The notes: generated by a model from the letters alone, not told the origin. A DNA stretch of 64,000 nt from Microvelia longipes (GCA_018340805.1 JACMZG010001913.1:1819634-1883633), one strand, 5' to 3'. Positions 10,385-23,330 are shown, counted from the stretch's first letter. Made by a program: numbers and translations.

Positions 10385-11068
10385 TTAGAGGTACTTGGTG
10401 ATAGTTAAGTCTTTTAGGTGGTGTCCGAGTGGTCTAGTCAAATTTGGCTTTCTGTCGTAATATCTGCTGTATTTGGGTATTTTAATCTTGTTTGTAACAT
10501 AGTGGTGTGGGAATTGGTATTTTCTATATACGTATTCAAGAACTAGTTGATTCCGATGTAGCTCTAATGGCATTTCATTTGCTTCAACCAGTAGAGATGA
10601 TATAGGGCTTGTTCTGAATGCTCCCGTGCACAGTCTTATTCCAGCATTGTGTATCGGGTCAAGCTTTTTAAGAGTTCTTTCTTTGGCTGATCTATACACT
10701 ATGGCCCCATAGTCTATTTTCGATCTAATAATCTGCCGGTACAGGAGTAGGAGTGTTTTCCGGTCAGCCTCCCATTTCTGGGCCTGGATGATGCGCAGTG
10801 ATTTCAAGTCTCATAAGCATCTAGTCTTCAAATTGTCGATATGAGGTTTCCACGACATTTTTTCATCCAGAGTGAGGCCTAGATATTTAATTTGTGTAAC
10901 TACTGGGATCTCTTGATTTGACAAAAGCAGTCTCGGTACCATAGGTCTTTTTCTCTGAGCAAATACAATGGCTTTTGTTTTTGTTGGTGAATAACTTAAA
11001 CCATTTTTGCCAGCCCAACCACTCAACCTATTTATACAATGTTGTATCACTGTTGTTGCAGATTCTAT
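10385..11068 (-). pseudogene. LINE reverse transcriptase fragment (RT C-terminal half, dead)
   Basis: The minus-strand translation gives the region after the RT active site: INRLSGWAGKNGLSYSPTKT, then IKYLGLTLDEKMSWKPHID (the KYLGV.LD...W..HI signature of insect non-LTR RTs), broken near 10810. It continues as YRQIIRSKIDYGAIVYRSA, LKKLDPIHNAGIRLCTGAFR and TSPISSLLVEANEMPLE to a stop at 10385. The catalytic FADD box and everything upstream are missing, so the element is 5'-truncated at about 11068. It is the upstream half of the LINE whose RNase H lies at 8404-9190. Confidence 0.92.
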
Positions 11069-11838
11069 TTATTTATTTTTATTTTTTATTAATATTTATT
11101 TTTGTGTATTAAATTGTACTGAATGTTAATAGATTGTGTTAAAATATAATAACTGGTTTAATATTATTATTATATACTGTTTGGGGTCGAGCGAAGCGAG
11201 TCAGAAGCTAGGCAGATGAGCGTAGCAAATCAGATGAAATAAGGAAAAGTCCGAGGTACCCAGGATCCGACTTTTTTAAAACACTTTATTTTCAGGAAAA
11301 TGCTTAAAACTTCTGTTTTGATGTCATTTTTTACCCTCTTTAGCCAGTTATGCTTGCATCAAAATTTAATTTTAAATACAAACATTGAGGAATAAAATTT
11401 ATTAAAATCTATTTGTCAAAGTTTTTTTTTTCATTTTTTGACCTCTTTATTATCAGCCAACAACTTTTATGTTAAATAACATTTTTCTTGTATTTTTTGT
11501 TTAAAATAATGTTTATTCATCTTATTCCCACTCTTTAAAAGAATAAAGTTTTTTATTTCGATTGTGTCGTTTTTCTTGTTTAAAAAGTTTTTTAAAGCAC
11601 TTAAATAAAATTAAAGTATTTTTAAACTAAAAGAGCAGAAAAAGTTTGCAACATAAGTTAGAAGTATGGAATGAGAGCAAAAGTTTAACAAAACAAATAA
11701 ACAGGATAAAATAGTGTAAAACATCTTATTAACAATGAAATAATTGACAAATTAGCAACAACTAAATTCAAAGATAATTTTAAAACAAATTAAAAACGAC
11801 AAAAAAATTATTCCGAGTTACACACATGCACACAGAAC
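11069..11838. other. Unassigned AT-rich sequence
   Basis: No gene seen. A short GC-richer word series (gtcgagcgaagcgagtcag) lies at 11189-11215. The rest is poly-A/T-rich. Confidence 0.45.
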
Positions 11839-12046
11839 ATGATTCAATTCGATGTGAACTAACCGAACGCATTCTGAGGTTATAACCAGACTTTTTTATG
11901 AATCACGTGTGACGTCACTGCAGGAATCGAAATAGGCGTTCATTGAAAATTTATTCCTGCAGTGACGTCGATACCGGACTATAATCTAACATGTCAAAAA
12001 AAGTTGATCTCATTTATAAAAACCCTCCAATTGTATCTCCTTATAA
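11839..12046. repeat. Palindromic MITE family, copy 2
   Basis: Starts atgattcaattcgatg and ends with ccaattgtatctccttata, with internal tgcaggaatc and attcctgcagtgacgtc as in the other copies. The ends are more diverged than in copy 1. Confidence 0.85.
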
Positions 12047-13385
12047 ATACTATCAGCATGCAGCACACGTACCTATTTGACATCAGTCGTAGATAGTGAT
12101 GTCATCAAACCTAACGAATAGAGTACTTCAAATAACAACAACGATAATAAACAATCATCCAATCACATCCAATCATCTAGGAAGTACACCCTCCATACAT
12201 TTCGGCACATAAACTAGTAGTTTGCTTAGTTCATCTAGCCCAACCAGACTCTATCCAAACTCACCGCTCTGGCTTGCGCCAATTTCTAGTTCACAAAGTG
12301 CTTAGTTCATCTAGTCCTTTGATCACATTAGTCTCTCATGGCCCACTCTCGTTTAACCAGTCTCACCAATCCCATCAGCATCTCTAGCATCACCAAACTC
12401 TAGCTAGGCTTACCGCTCTGGCTAGTTCAGTGCCATCTGACAAAGAACTCAAGCAACACCGACGTCAGTGCGCACAAACTCATTTTTTAGGCTCTGACTC
12501 GAATGTCAAAGTTCCGTAGCGAAACTATGAGACGTTTGTCTTCAAGAACCGAGCACTTTGTTCCTAGCCACTGACGTTACTCGTGTCATACGAAGGCTCA
12601 GTATTTCTTTCTGACCTTCATCTCTATCAGCCAGCAGAACCTTGACTTTTCGTGAGCTGGAGACAACGGAAACGTGGATCCAGACTTGTCTCAGACGAAA
12701 CAAGAACCATCGTCACATTTGCGTATCAGCAGCCAAGGAAACCACGTAAAAACCAAGCTGGTTTGGCCGACCTTGAATTGTTCCACCTGAATTGTGTTTT
12801 CCACTATAGTAAACACAATAACTTTATAAAGCACCGCCAGATCATTGTTAGTTAAATCTTTTATTATTATTCACCTCTGCTCCACAAAATTGCTCTCTAT
12901 CTAAATGGTAATTTGAAACCTGGCATACTCAAAGTGAAGTGTCACCCTTGGTTTAAGCACATTTAAATTTATGCGAGTCGTCTTATAATGGTCCCTATGT
13001 GACTTCTTTAAAACCCTTGTACACTAAAACATTTCAAAGTCAATAGAATTTTAACTAACAATGACGTTGTATTGAAATAAATTAAAACCGAGTTTTCAAA
13101 CTAATTAAGAGAGGTGTCATTTTCTGTCGACTGTATACATTGATGGTTACAGGTAAAGGAAAAGGGGTATCCAGACATGCCCTCCTAAACACCCCAATGA
13201 CAAGAATACGTATAAATACAGTTTTTTTTAAATAAAAATGGTCGACTCACTTCGCTCGCGTCATCAGTGGTGCAATATTATGTCCTCTGCAAAAATCTGC
13301 TCGGTTGACCCTAAATTCTAATCCGTCAGCTTATTGATTAATGTAGCTCCTTTGGGACCATATGTACTTATACAATATACAACAA
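12047..13385. other. Unassigned, partly GC-richer sequence
   Basis: The stretch 12150-12850 is less AT-rich and contains repeated phrases (gcttagttcatctag at 12218 and 12300; accgctctggct at about 12263 and 12411). A 67-codon plus-strand frame at 12652-12855 has no motif. It may be a decayed LTR or transcribed leader of a retroelement, but I cannot name it. Confidence 0.35.
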
Positions 13386-13390
13386 CAACA

Positions 13391-13692
<302 letters not shown>

Positions 13693-13696
<4 letters not shown>

Positions 13697-14325
13697 AGAT
13701 TAGGTAATTGGAAATTTTAAGTCTAAGTCTGTATTTGACTATATGTTTTGTTTCTACGCTACATTTTCTTCCCTTTAATTTTAGAAGAAAGACAAATGGA
13801 AAACTCTACAAGTCAAGATGGCAATCTTAAGGTAAATAAAAGGTCAAACCCTGTTCTACAGAACCACAAAGGTTATTTCCAGGGTCTACCAACCCCAAGG
13901 TTTAGAATCCGGGTTAATTTACTTCTTTTCTTCAGGGTCAACGGTCCATAAAAATTCACGAAGCATCCAACCTTGTTTTCTCAAAAACTTGAGGTGTAAT
14001 TTCAACTGGTAATTGTAGAGTTTTTCCTAACGCTTTTATTACATCATAATAAGAGGGGAAGGGTTTAGAAAAACAGAGAGAAAGTTACAATGAGTGATAT
14101 ATGTTCCCTTATGAATGCGACCTTTCATAAGAATAGGATGCTTGTAAAAAGTAAACACGCTAGTTTCCGATGGATAAATATTTTTAATTAAACTTGGTAC
14201 AAAAATCAAACTTGTGGAGGACACGAAATCTATTGAAAACCAGGTTTTTGTGACGCCAATTACATGGTTTGCTGAGTCAGCATTTTTTTAATCAGTAAAA
14301 TTCAATTCAGTAGGTTAGTTTTAAG
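13693..14325. other. Unassigned sequence
   Basis: Short open frames on both strands without recognisable motif or splice support. No repeat identified. Confidence 0.4.
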
Positions 14326-14329
14326 ATCT

Positions 14330-14792
14330 CTGTATTTTGCTCTGATACAATTCAGATTACAGTATGGTGTTGTAGGGTGGGGTGGAGCAGGTATTACTTG
14401 CTCAACCCTCTTTACAACACTTAAAAAAGGATTATAAAAATAATCCTCAAAAAGAGTTGGATTACAGTACAGAGAAATTATTTAAAGGGTTTAAAGTCCA
14501 AAATTAATGAACTATAAAACAATTTTTTAGCTATTTGAGGATAAGAATATTTTTATTAAAACAATTGACCATGAAGCACTTTTAAAAATACCGAAAACCA
14601 TTCAAACTAGATCCACGGACCGACTAAAATATTTAGTTTCAAAAATTAAAACTGCTTGGGGGCAAAAATCATTTATCTATAGGGGTACAGATCTCATTAA
14701 TTCCTTTCCTAAGGAATTAAGGGTTGTTACAGATATAAAAAAATTCAAAACCGAACTAAAAATATATTTAATGAAGACTCTTCGTAATTAAT
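14330..14792 (+). pseudogene. LINE RT C-terminal fragment (CR1/L2-like)
   Basis: The translation at about 14335-14392 reads LYFALIQFRLQYGVVGWGGA, matching the Y-ALFHS-L-YGI--WG stretch that follows the RT core in CR1/L2-like LINEs. Farther on, 14550-14792 reads IDHEALLKIPKTIQTRSTDR and then FIYRGTDLINSFPKELR and IKKFKTELKIYL, the standard C-terminal end with N..P.E.R....FK..LK. Stops and a frame change in between show it is dead, and nothing of the catalytic core remains. Confidence 0.82.
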
Positions 14793-15440
14793 TTTATTAT
14801 TATTATCATTATTTTTAATCTAGTTTAAAGACAGAACAAAAAAAAAGATTGTTAGGTATATCACATAATCTAGGATCAAAATATTAATTTCCAATTATTT
14901 AAATATTTAAAATTATATAATATTATTTTATAATTATTAAAAAGCAATAATCGTTCATAATTATCTGGCATTTTTAATTTATCTTTCTTAATTCATAAAA
15001 TTATTTTACAACTATTAATAAAATCATAAGATAATATATACTAATAGCTGCAATTGAAATGATTTTCTTTTTCTCTAAGTATAATTTTATATTTTACTTT
15101 TATTTAAATGACTGATTTTACTTATTTAAGTGATATAAAATATAATTTTATATTTATTATTTTAAGTGACTACTTATTTTAATTTTTTTTTGAACTGGGT
15201 TTTTCTTTTATATTTTTTATTTCTCCATCTTTTTATAACTTCTAAACAACTCCTTCCCCAAGCTCAAGCTATGGCTTTTTTGCTGAAGAATATAGTTACA
15301 GTTTTTTGTATTAATTGTATTATTTTGCTAAATCTTTATTATTTATAAATTGTAATAATTTTGTGATTACATTTTTTCAATACACTATTATTAAAAAAAA
15401 ATGATATTTTTTGCTGCAAAATAGGTGAAACGTAACCGAT
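14793..15440. other. AT-rich sequence
   Basis: Low-complexity AT DNA after the LINE end. No poly-A tail or target-site duplication could be identified with confidence. Confidence 0.4.
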
Positions 15441-15675
15441 CCGATCACTCTAAGTGACCAAAAAGTCTAAAAAAACCATGGTATATTACCGGAAACCATA
15501 TTAACCTAAAATATGGCTGGTGAACAACATATATCAAGTAGGTGATCGTTTTGACCATCACCTCTTCGATGTTTTTTGAGCCTGTGAGTTGAATTAAATT
15601 AGTCCAGAGTTGAAAAGAGCACTCAAAGTACTGAAAACTAGGGTACCTGGGTTCGAATCCTAGCATGGAAGATCA
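15441..15675 (+). repeat. SINE-like sequence with box B
   Basis: A perfect Pol III box B (gggttcgaatcc at 15649-15660) lies at the right end. I could not define a convincing box A upstream, so this may be a tRNA-derived relic or a fortuitous match. Confidence 0.35.
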
Positions 15676-15729
15676 TTTTTTATGGTTTTATTTACGTCAA
15701 ATAAGTTTATATGACCACTATAAAATATT

Positions 15730-16300
15730 TCTGGCACAGTGTTCCATATGCCGGGTAAATTTGTTTTGGAAAGCGTGTTTCCGTGCTTAACAATCCATTT
15801 CTTTCTTAAGGTTCCGGTTTATGCTTTGTAACTTGAGTGATTACTCTATTATTAAGCACTACTCGTGACTCATTTTTTCTGTATTTTTCAAAGAAAATGC
15901 GCTAAAACCTTTAAGAAAAACACTAACAGAGCTTTAAACTAGTGCAATTGTACTGGTACAATTACTAGTAACATGTACATGTACTAGTAATTGGTGTACT
16001 GGTGTAATTTTGTGCACCAATTACTCCAGTACACCAAGTATACTTTGTCTACTGCCAATTTTAGATGGATAGTTTTGTATAACCAACTAGATAATTATGC
16101 ATATTTCCTATGATTATAGTTTTTGTTTGAAAAATACAGAAATATTGAGTTACGAGTAGTGCTTGATAATTGAGTACTTGCTTAAGTTACAAAGCATAAA
16201 ACGGATCCTTAAGCTAGAAATTGATTGTTAAGCACGGAGACATGCATTCCAAAATAAATTCACCCGAGATGCGGACAACCTGGACAGAATTTATGATATA
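15730..16300. repeat. Foldback element, copy 1
   Basis: The arm 15750-15905 (cgtgcttaacaatccatttc, then taaggttccggtttatgctt, attaagcactactcgtgact) is inverted at 16125-16255 (agtagtgcttgataattgag, then aagcataaaacggatcctta, gttaagcacgg). The centre, 15945-16030, is a repeated inverted run of tactagtaat/gtactggtg words. There is no coding capacity. A second copy lies at 59097-59690, and a fragment (aaggttccggtttatgcttt) at 17035-17054. Confidence 0.85.
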
Positions 16301-17160
16301 ATTTGCAGCTACATTCTTTGACCTCAGTGTGATTTCATGAAAAGTGTTTAAATGAAATATGCCATACATAAAGGAATACACTAGCTATTTGCTTCAAATT
16401 ATTATTATTATTTTTTTATTTTTTGAAAAAGGGTGTGTCAAAGTTTCTGCTAACCAAAGACTGCATGCTCCTTTTTCATATTATTGAAGAAAAAGAAGCA
16501 ATATTAAAAACATGAAAACACATTTAAACCAAAGCAACGTTTTCCATGTTAGTAAAGATATTCACAAATATATTCGACTTGTTATTACATTCTGTGAATA
16601 AGATACTATTTAAAAGAATAGAGAAAACAGGAATAGAAAGGAATGCGGAAAATACAATAGAGATGATGAAATAGAGGATTTAATAACAAAGCATCGGGGT
16701 CAGATACAGGAAAATTGATTCCTTAGAAGCACGTCTCAGTTTTTCCAATTGAATTCTTAGTACATGTTATAACATTTCGGTATGCATCCATATATATATA
16801 ATATATATAATATATATATATATATAATATTATATATAATATATACCATAGACACTAACGGTCATAAAATGACCCTGGAGTAGGCTTTGAGTGAGATCAC
16901 AATATCTTTGTACTTTCTCTTATTATGTCTTATATTAGACACTCCATCTGAGTGTTCTCAGATGGACGATATACTTTTCTATACATGTAAATGAGTTATG
17001 CGCTTTTCCGATCTTCTAAATCAAGTTCTAGCATAAGGTTCCGGTTTATGCTTTATTATATTCTATTAAATTTATATGTAAAAATATGATTTTCTTATTC
17101 TGCTTTTGTTAAGGCACAAAATTGGGAGTAATAAACATTATTTAGTATTTTATTTTTTAT
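16301..17160. other. Unassigned AT-rich sequence with a (TA)n tract
   Basis: A TA-rich run is at 16790-16845 and a foldback-family fragment at 17035-17054. No gene seen. Confidence 0.5.
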
Positions 17161-17175
17161 TTTTCCTCATTTATA

Positions 17176-17365
17176 CCGCAGGTATTTAGAAAAATAACTG
17201 TTTGCAAAAAAATCCGAAACCGGGATGTCACCGGAATTATCCGTTTCAGGTGTTTTAAGGCCTCCTGAGTGGATTTTACAATGTTGTCTGGCTGTATATG
17301 TGCGTGTATGTATTTGTATGTGTGTGTCTGTTATCATCGTAGCTCCTAGTGTATTTATGCTGGAG
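17176..17365 (-). repeat. Dispersed repeat family (GATGATA family), inverted copy
   Basis: The minus strand reads gagctacgatgataacagac, then cacctgaaacggataattcc and ggtttcggattttttt. The same order of blocks occurs on the plus strand at 23210-23330, 28920-29060, 46240-46420 and 50810-50990. Confidence 0.75.
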
Positions 17366-17436
17366 AGTTGAAACTTTTTAAAAAAAGCGACTCTACCGGT
17401 TTAGTTGTGCTATTCGGAAAGTTTTTTATGACGAAA

Positions 17437-17525
17437 GTTTGGCCCTGGTAAATTTACCCGTTGGGTCCTGGTGTATTTACCCGTTTGGCCCTCGGTTACT
17501 TACCCGTTGGGCCCTGGTAAATTTC
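17437..17525. repeat. Short tandem repeat, about 28-bp unit
   Basis: Three to four imperfect units built on ttacccgttgggccctggta. Confidence 0.85.
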
Positions 17526-18200
17526 TGTTAATCCACGAAACTTCTTCGCAAATGAATTCCTCTGAATTGGTTATTAGGTAGGTGTTTTGAATACCCAGAA
17601 AGTTTAGGTTTAATGCTGGCCGGGGAATCTAGAATTTTCAAATACTATGCTCAATATAAAGGCGTAAACAAAAAAACGACATCATGACCTACTTGCTACG
17701 TGATCCATTACCTTCCTCTATTAATTTTTTCTGATATTGATTAGACAATACAATAGACAAGTTGATAATCTTTAATGCTTGTCCATGCCAGTTCAGAAAT
17801 CCAATCTAGACTTTACCTTCTAATATGCTCTGTAACACAGAATAGCACTTAATTTAACAAAAGTTCACTTAGAAGACTTGTGCCTTAGATTGATTATATG
17901 TCTATGTACTTTACTAGTTAATTACAGCTTTGAACTAAAGTTCACATGAGACTGTTACGCCTGCTTGTTTTATTCGTCAGTATTTCAGAAGTCAAAATTT
18001 AAGTTTGATTATATAAATTTAAATTATCAAACCATATCGTTAGATCTAAAAAATACGTGATGTAGATCATAAGGTCCAAATATATTGTATAATATATATT
18101 ACTCATTTATTCTACAATTGATCTTCAGAGGGCTCGTCGTGCTCATTGAGACTAAAAGTTAATCACTGATATAACTTTATTAGTTGAGAGCTCGAGTGTT
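17526..18200. other. Unassigned sequence
   Basis: No gene or known repeat recognised. Confidence 0.4.
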
Positions 18201-18204
18201 GCCC

Positions 18205-18252
18205 CGCCTGCTGATGATGGTTTTATGCCGAAACCGGTCCAGGGATATTTAT
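18205..18252 (+). ncRNA. Candidate hammerhead-like motif
   Basis: CTGATGA (18211-18217) is followed by a short potential stem (GG...CC) and GAAACCGG from 18230. The order matches the conserved core of hammerhead ribozymes, but I could not complete stem I or III or identify the cleavage triplet, so this is only a candidate. Confidence 0.25.
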
Positions 18253-18789
18253 ATCCAACAGCAAGTATCGACGGTATAATTCTTCGATTGCGCTACTCAG
18301 AATCATATCGATCTATATAATTATTATCGTGTAAACCTGAAACACGTAGATTAAATTCAGTGACAAACTCGGGATAGGGGTAGGAGAGTGAATTCGAAAA
18401 TATTTATCGCGTTTCGAGCGAAACGTCGTTTTTAATTTTACAGCCCGTATAAATTCACTAACTCTATTATTTAAAGGTCTAAAATCTAAATGCTCTGCAA
18501 ACCTCACCCGAAAAGGTTGATAACGAAATAATGTTCTTAAATGGACCTATTAATAGGTCTCTTTGAACCAGATAGACCTGAATATTTTCCTAAAATTTCA
18601 ATACAAAACTGCAATCCTTGGAAATAAATGTTCTAGTTGAACGAGAAACAAGTATTTTTATCTGATGTCTTTAAAGTCATTTCTGCCTCGTTCCTTTCGG
18701 CAATTATGATCTCACTGTTCTTTTTGCGTTTTATGGTCAGTAATCATCTTTGGTAAACAAATTGAGTTACTGACATAACATACCTAATT

Positions 18790-19087
18790 GTGCGAGACAC
18801 CTAGGAAATGTAACAAGCGAAAATGCAATGCTAAATCTAGGAACTGTTCCATCATTCGATTAAATTAAATTTAAATTTAAATTGACCTTTTAATTTACTT
18901 GAAAATCAGAGTGAGTTCAGGCTCTGTCGGCGCCCTGATGAGTTAGACGTAACGAAACAGAGTGGGACATGACATAATGTCGAACCATTCGTCATCAATG
19001 ATGACGAATGTCGAATGATGGAACTGTTCCCAGATGTAGCGTTGCATTTTGCTTGTTACATTCCTTGGTGTCTCTCGCACAATTATA
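18790..19087. repeat. MITE with about 70-bp terminal inverted repeats
   Basis: attgtgcgagacacctagga near 18789 is mirrored by tccttggtgtctctcgcaca ending near 19081, and gaactgttccatcattcga by tcgaatgatggaactgttc. The interior also holds the small palindrome cattcgtcatcaatgatgacgaatg around 18986 (described by position). No coding capacity. A decayed relative is at 7341-7510. Confidence 0.85.
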
Positions 19088-20007
19088 TTGTGACAACTAT
19101 TCATGTTTTGCAAAAACTCGATAGTATCAAATGATATAAATTTAATCTCTCTCAACTAAATACATATAATCACTAAAACCCGAAATTATTCAAATAGGAA
19201 TAATTCTAAAGCATGTAACTACTAACATAGACAATTAATAAATTTGTAGCTCATAGTTTCGGCTTTTAGGGACAACCGGAAATCCTTAGTTAGAAAGACC
19301 ACTTCACTAAAAACTGACAAACAACAGCGTGCTCTCAGCGGCGCTCTCACATAACCTTCTTGACAACCTCACCTCTCTCTAAAGCCTCTCCTGCCGCATT
19401 CAAGCCACCACGTTTTCAAAAAAAGAAAAATGAAACACTAACAAAACCTAAAGAACGAACCTAAAATACAGAACTAGATAAAAATAAAAGGAATGAATAT
19501 AAATAAATAATTAATAAAAATATAACTGATAAAGAAAATAAAAAGACGGGAAACCTATTCAAGCTCACCTGGAGCCCCTTAAATTTAAAATTACAGCAAA
19601 AATCAAATTCGTGCCGAATTTCAAATTAAATATAACTAATTTAAACATAAATTAATTAAACTAATTTATAAAGGTCGAATTCCCCCAAATCTATTGTTAC
19701 AGAATCCGATGTAATGTGAAAAAGTTGTGAGGTGCCTCGTACCCAATATTTTGCCATGGGATTAAATTAGTTTTCTTAGTACTTGAATAATTATTTTCAC
19801 ATTGTTGTATGTTTGTTATTTTGTTAGGTTATCATTAAGAATCATATCAGCTCCTGAATTTGAATGGAATAAAGTGTTTTAATGAATTACACACCACACG
19901 CTTCAATATTTGAACTTGCATTCACAACTTTTACAAGTAGCATTGAAAACCTGATGCTTTAACTTTGTTGTCATTTTTCTCAATTGCTTTTAACTGTCTG
20001 AAGACTA
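19088..20007. other. Unassigned AT-rich sequence
   Basis: No exon or repeat protein recognised. Confidence 0.4.
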
Positions 20008-20024
20008 GGCCCGTATTCAAAGAC
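20008..20024 (+). repeat. Isolated terminal repeat ggcccgtattcaaagac
   Basis: Identical 17 bases form both ends of the hairpin element at 53642-53798. Only one end is recognisable here. Confidence 0.5.
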
Positions 20025-20151
20025 TTAGATTGTGCGTAAAATACTGGCCTTAGATTGTATTTATATATATTTTTTATATTATGTTTTCTTTAATCTATAC
20101 GGTAATAAGACTATAAATATTCTAAATATGCAGAGTGTAGCCAGACTGTAT

Positions 20152-20669
20152 GAGGCGCGGTCGAATATCCACGGCCTTCTAGAACATTGGATCACCAACA
20201 AACTTTTTTTAAAACTTTTTTTTCAAAATTTTCAGTAATTAGCCGGATTTGTGATAAATGAAGCCTATTTCCGTAATTTTCACGCTTTTTGGTTAATCTC
20301 AAAGAGTATTTACATTCACTCAACGATGTATTTGTAATCTAACTTGGTACATACATAACTACTGTTAGACGTCAATGTCAACAAATATGACATGTCAAAA
20401 TATAACACAAATCAGGTAGATTACATTGACGTCTAACAGTAGTTATGTATGTACCAAGTTAGATTAAAAATAAATCGTTAAGTGAATGTAAATACTTTTT
20501 GAGATTAACCAAAAGAGCGTGCAAATTACAGAAATAGACTTCATTTATCACAAATCCGGCTAATTACTGAAAATTTTGAATAAAAGTTATAAAAAAAAAT
20601 TTGTTGGTGATCCAATGTTCTAAGGCCAATGTTCTAATGTTAGAAGGCCGTGGATATTCGACCGCGCCT
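20152..20669. repeat. Large palindromic element, arms about 230-245 bp
   Basis: Left arm 20152-20379 and right arm 20423-20669 are reverse complements with few mismatches, from aggcgcggtcgaatatccac to gtggatattcgaccgcgcct. The loop of about 43 bases is non-coding. The right arm has a small internal duplication (caatgttcta repeated near 20612-20640). Any transcript would form a long near-perfect dsRNA hairpin. Confidence 0.94.
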
Positions 20670-23205
20670 TATTGGTGGTTGCTTAAAATTCTAATATTTA
20701 AAACACCTCTAAAAACAAAACTGTTTAAGTGGGAGGTGGGTTAAGAGACAAGATCCAAAAACAATAAACTCTTCCTCTAGCCGTGTATCTCTGATATTGG
20801 CCCTGTAAACTGTTGCGAATCAGCTACCTTTGGGAATAAGATTTTTTCCGTCCAGCTCTTAGGTATTAATGCATCCTGAAAAGTTTTTCCCAAAAACAAA
20901 TTTTCACAGATTTTATAATGTTTAGTCGGGCACTAGCTATCAGGCTGTCCTAACTCTTCTTAAATTTATTCCAAAATTTAAAAATTGGAACTTGGAAGGT
21001 ATTTCGGATGGGGTGTTAGTGAACCATCAACTCCAATTACATTTATCCAACCCCTCTAACTGAGAGTCTAGAGGACTAGACTAGGGTCTAAACCAATTTT
21101 CTATCAGTTTCCAAAACTTTCCGTACCACTTAGACTTTTTTCTGCTTGGCTTTCCACTTAGTTTTCACTTAAAGTTTTCTATCACTAAACTACGACTTAT
21201 TTGGAATTGATTACTGACCGAATTAATATTTCATTTTGCTACACCTGATAAAATCTCCTATTAAATTCTGAGCATATTAATTGAAATTAAATATGTATGC
21301 AAACGTTTCTAAAACTATATGCAATCAATATAAGTAAATAATTTATATCGAGTGAAAACTTTACTTTCCTTGCTTACTGTCTCAGATAAAAAGAGATAGT
21401 CTTGCGTTCAGCGATAAATATTATAATTAGTAGTGCCCGATCAACAAGTAAGAAAGAGAGAAAAAAATACACACATGCTTAATGCATAAATTGTAATTTA
21501 CAAGACACCTAAAATTGGTAACTAACCCTGACATGATATGGCCGGTTATCATAGAGATGTATACTAGAGGGTGCATAGACTATCTTAAATCATTGGAAGG
21601 CCTGAAACATCATTTTGGGGCTCTCAGGGGTTCTTTGTAACCTCAATGAAACCTCCTTAAAGATAAGTAAAGGTTGTTTTGAAGTGTATTTTTAACGCTC
21701 TACTATATAAATGATTGTAATTTTGTACTTATTTGATTATAGTTTTAGCGACGATTGTCAGGTTACCTTTTCGATTTAAATATAACCTATGGGGCCCCTC
21801 TAGTAATAATATCTCTATGGCTTATATAACCTATGTAACAGGATCCTTCATGTCTAAACGAACCTGTTGCCGTATAAAGTTTTTAACAAAACGCTATTTC
21901 ACTCTATATGCTTGTTGGCATTACCGAGCAAGATCCTTGAGAATTTTAGAATTGATTTAGAAGCGACATTTTTTAAAAAACCTTCAGCTTATAAACAGAC
22001 TGTAAGGTTTATTCTCCACTTTTATTGTCTATTGTACCTTGATATATCTCACCCCTATGTGACCAGTAATCGATTATGCGGTCATCCATCTAAGTAATGA
22101 ACAGGCCTGATAAAACTAACATCATGAGCCAAAGAGATCTTGCCCTTAGTCATGCTTGTAAAAAAATTAAGTTGATATTAAAGAACTTGAAATAGTAAAA
22201 GGTCTAATGAAAAAGAAGCCTTTTATTTGCTTATCTTTATTGCTTGAATCCAATTAAAAGAAAAACTGCTTTAGTTAATTAACTTTATTATCCAAACAAT
22301 TTTTCAGGAAATAAGGTAAATCGTGTTTGCATTTAGAGGAATAGTATTAGATTTCAACTCGCAGATATTTGTGTTTGGTTTTCACGTCGCTAGCTCTAGT
22401 TGCTCTCTAACTAGCTGCTTACTCCGGGATCAAGCTAAACTTGATTATCCCAGATGCTCATTTGCTAAACCTCGTTATAACCAACCTAAAGATAAACCTA
22501 ATTTAATTTCAAAGATATTATATTGCAAATTCAGAGCTGTATTAGCTTTAGTTTGTAACCACTAAATTGAGGTTTACTAAAATTGTAATTATTTTATTGC
22601 ATAAAAAATAAGATTTTTATTATTATTAAAAATATTTTTTTTTATTTATTAAAAAATGAATTTTTTAATAATAAGCATTTTTTCTGCTAAGATTGACCGA
22701 ATATGATATAATGTCCACTTTTTTTGTTTAGTGAAGAAGAAGTTAGTAGCATTTTTATAATCGTTGAGTAGCAGCAGTAACAGCCGCAGGATATTAGAAA
22801 CTTCAAATATAAATAACAGTATTCATTTATACAATAATTTTTATTCTTTACAAAAATTGCGCGACTGTGTAACAGCCCCTCTGCTATGTACACTTAATTG
22901 ATAAATTCATTTGCCGTAAATTTTTCGCCACTGCAAAAAGTGTATTATGAATTAGTTTAAAGTGAACCAATTTTTGGCTAATCAAAAAGTATTAACTGAA
23001 ATCAATACTTACAAATACATACATACATACAAATACAATACAGTTACAAAAAATATGTATGTAAAATAATATTTATGTATGTCACTCGTTTTTTGAATTT
23101 TCAAAATTGTTGATGGGTCATTATTTCCAATGATTGACGTCCTAAATGTTTTTTTTTTCGGATTGCCCAACAAGATCTAAGCATTGATTTTTATACTGAA
23201 TTTAA
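20670..23205. other. Unassigned intergenic or intronic sequence
   Basis: About 2.5 kb with scattered open frames of up to 80 codons (for example 22323-22565) but no recognised domain, splice-supported exon or repeat. I searched here for TM1-TM3 of the GPCR and did not find them. Confidence 0.4.
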
Positions 23206-23209
23206 ACTC

Positions 23210-23330
23210 TTAAGCATAAACATAGAACGAGCTATGATGATACAGACTCATACAAAAAGGCAGAATACTTTGTCAAAACTCTTTGGGAGGTTTAAAACAC
23301 CTATTTTAACACCATTTTATGTTAAAAATT
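23210..23330 (+). repeat. Dispersed repeat family (GATGATA family), copy
   Basis: gagctatgatgatacagact, then ggaggtttaaaacacct. It lacks the downstream ggtttcgat block seen in other copies. Confidence 0.6.

Noticed and set aside
12652..12855. 67-codon frame in a GC-richer area
   Set aside because: Basic and low in motif content. The surroundings look like decayed repeat, and no homology was recognised.
22323..22565. 80-codon plus-strand frame considered as an upstream GPCR exon
   Set aside because: No TM1-TM3 pattern, no N..V or L..D transmembrane motifs, and no fitting donor.
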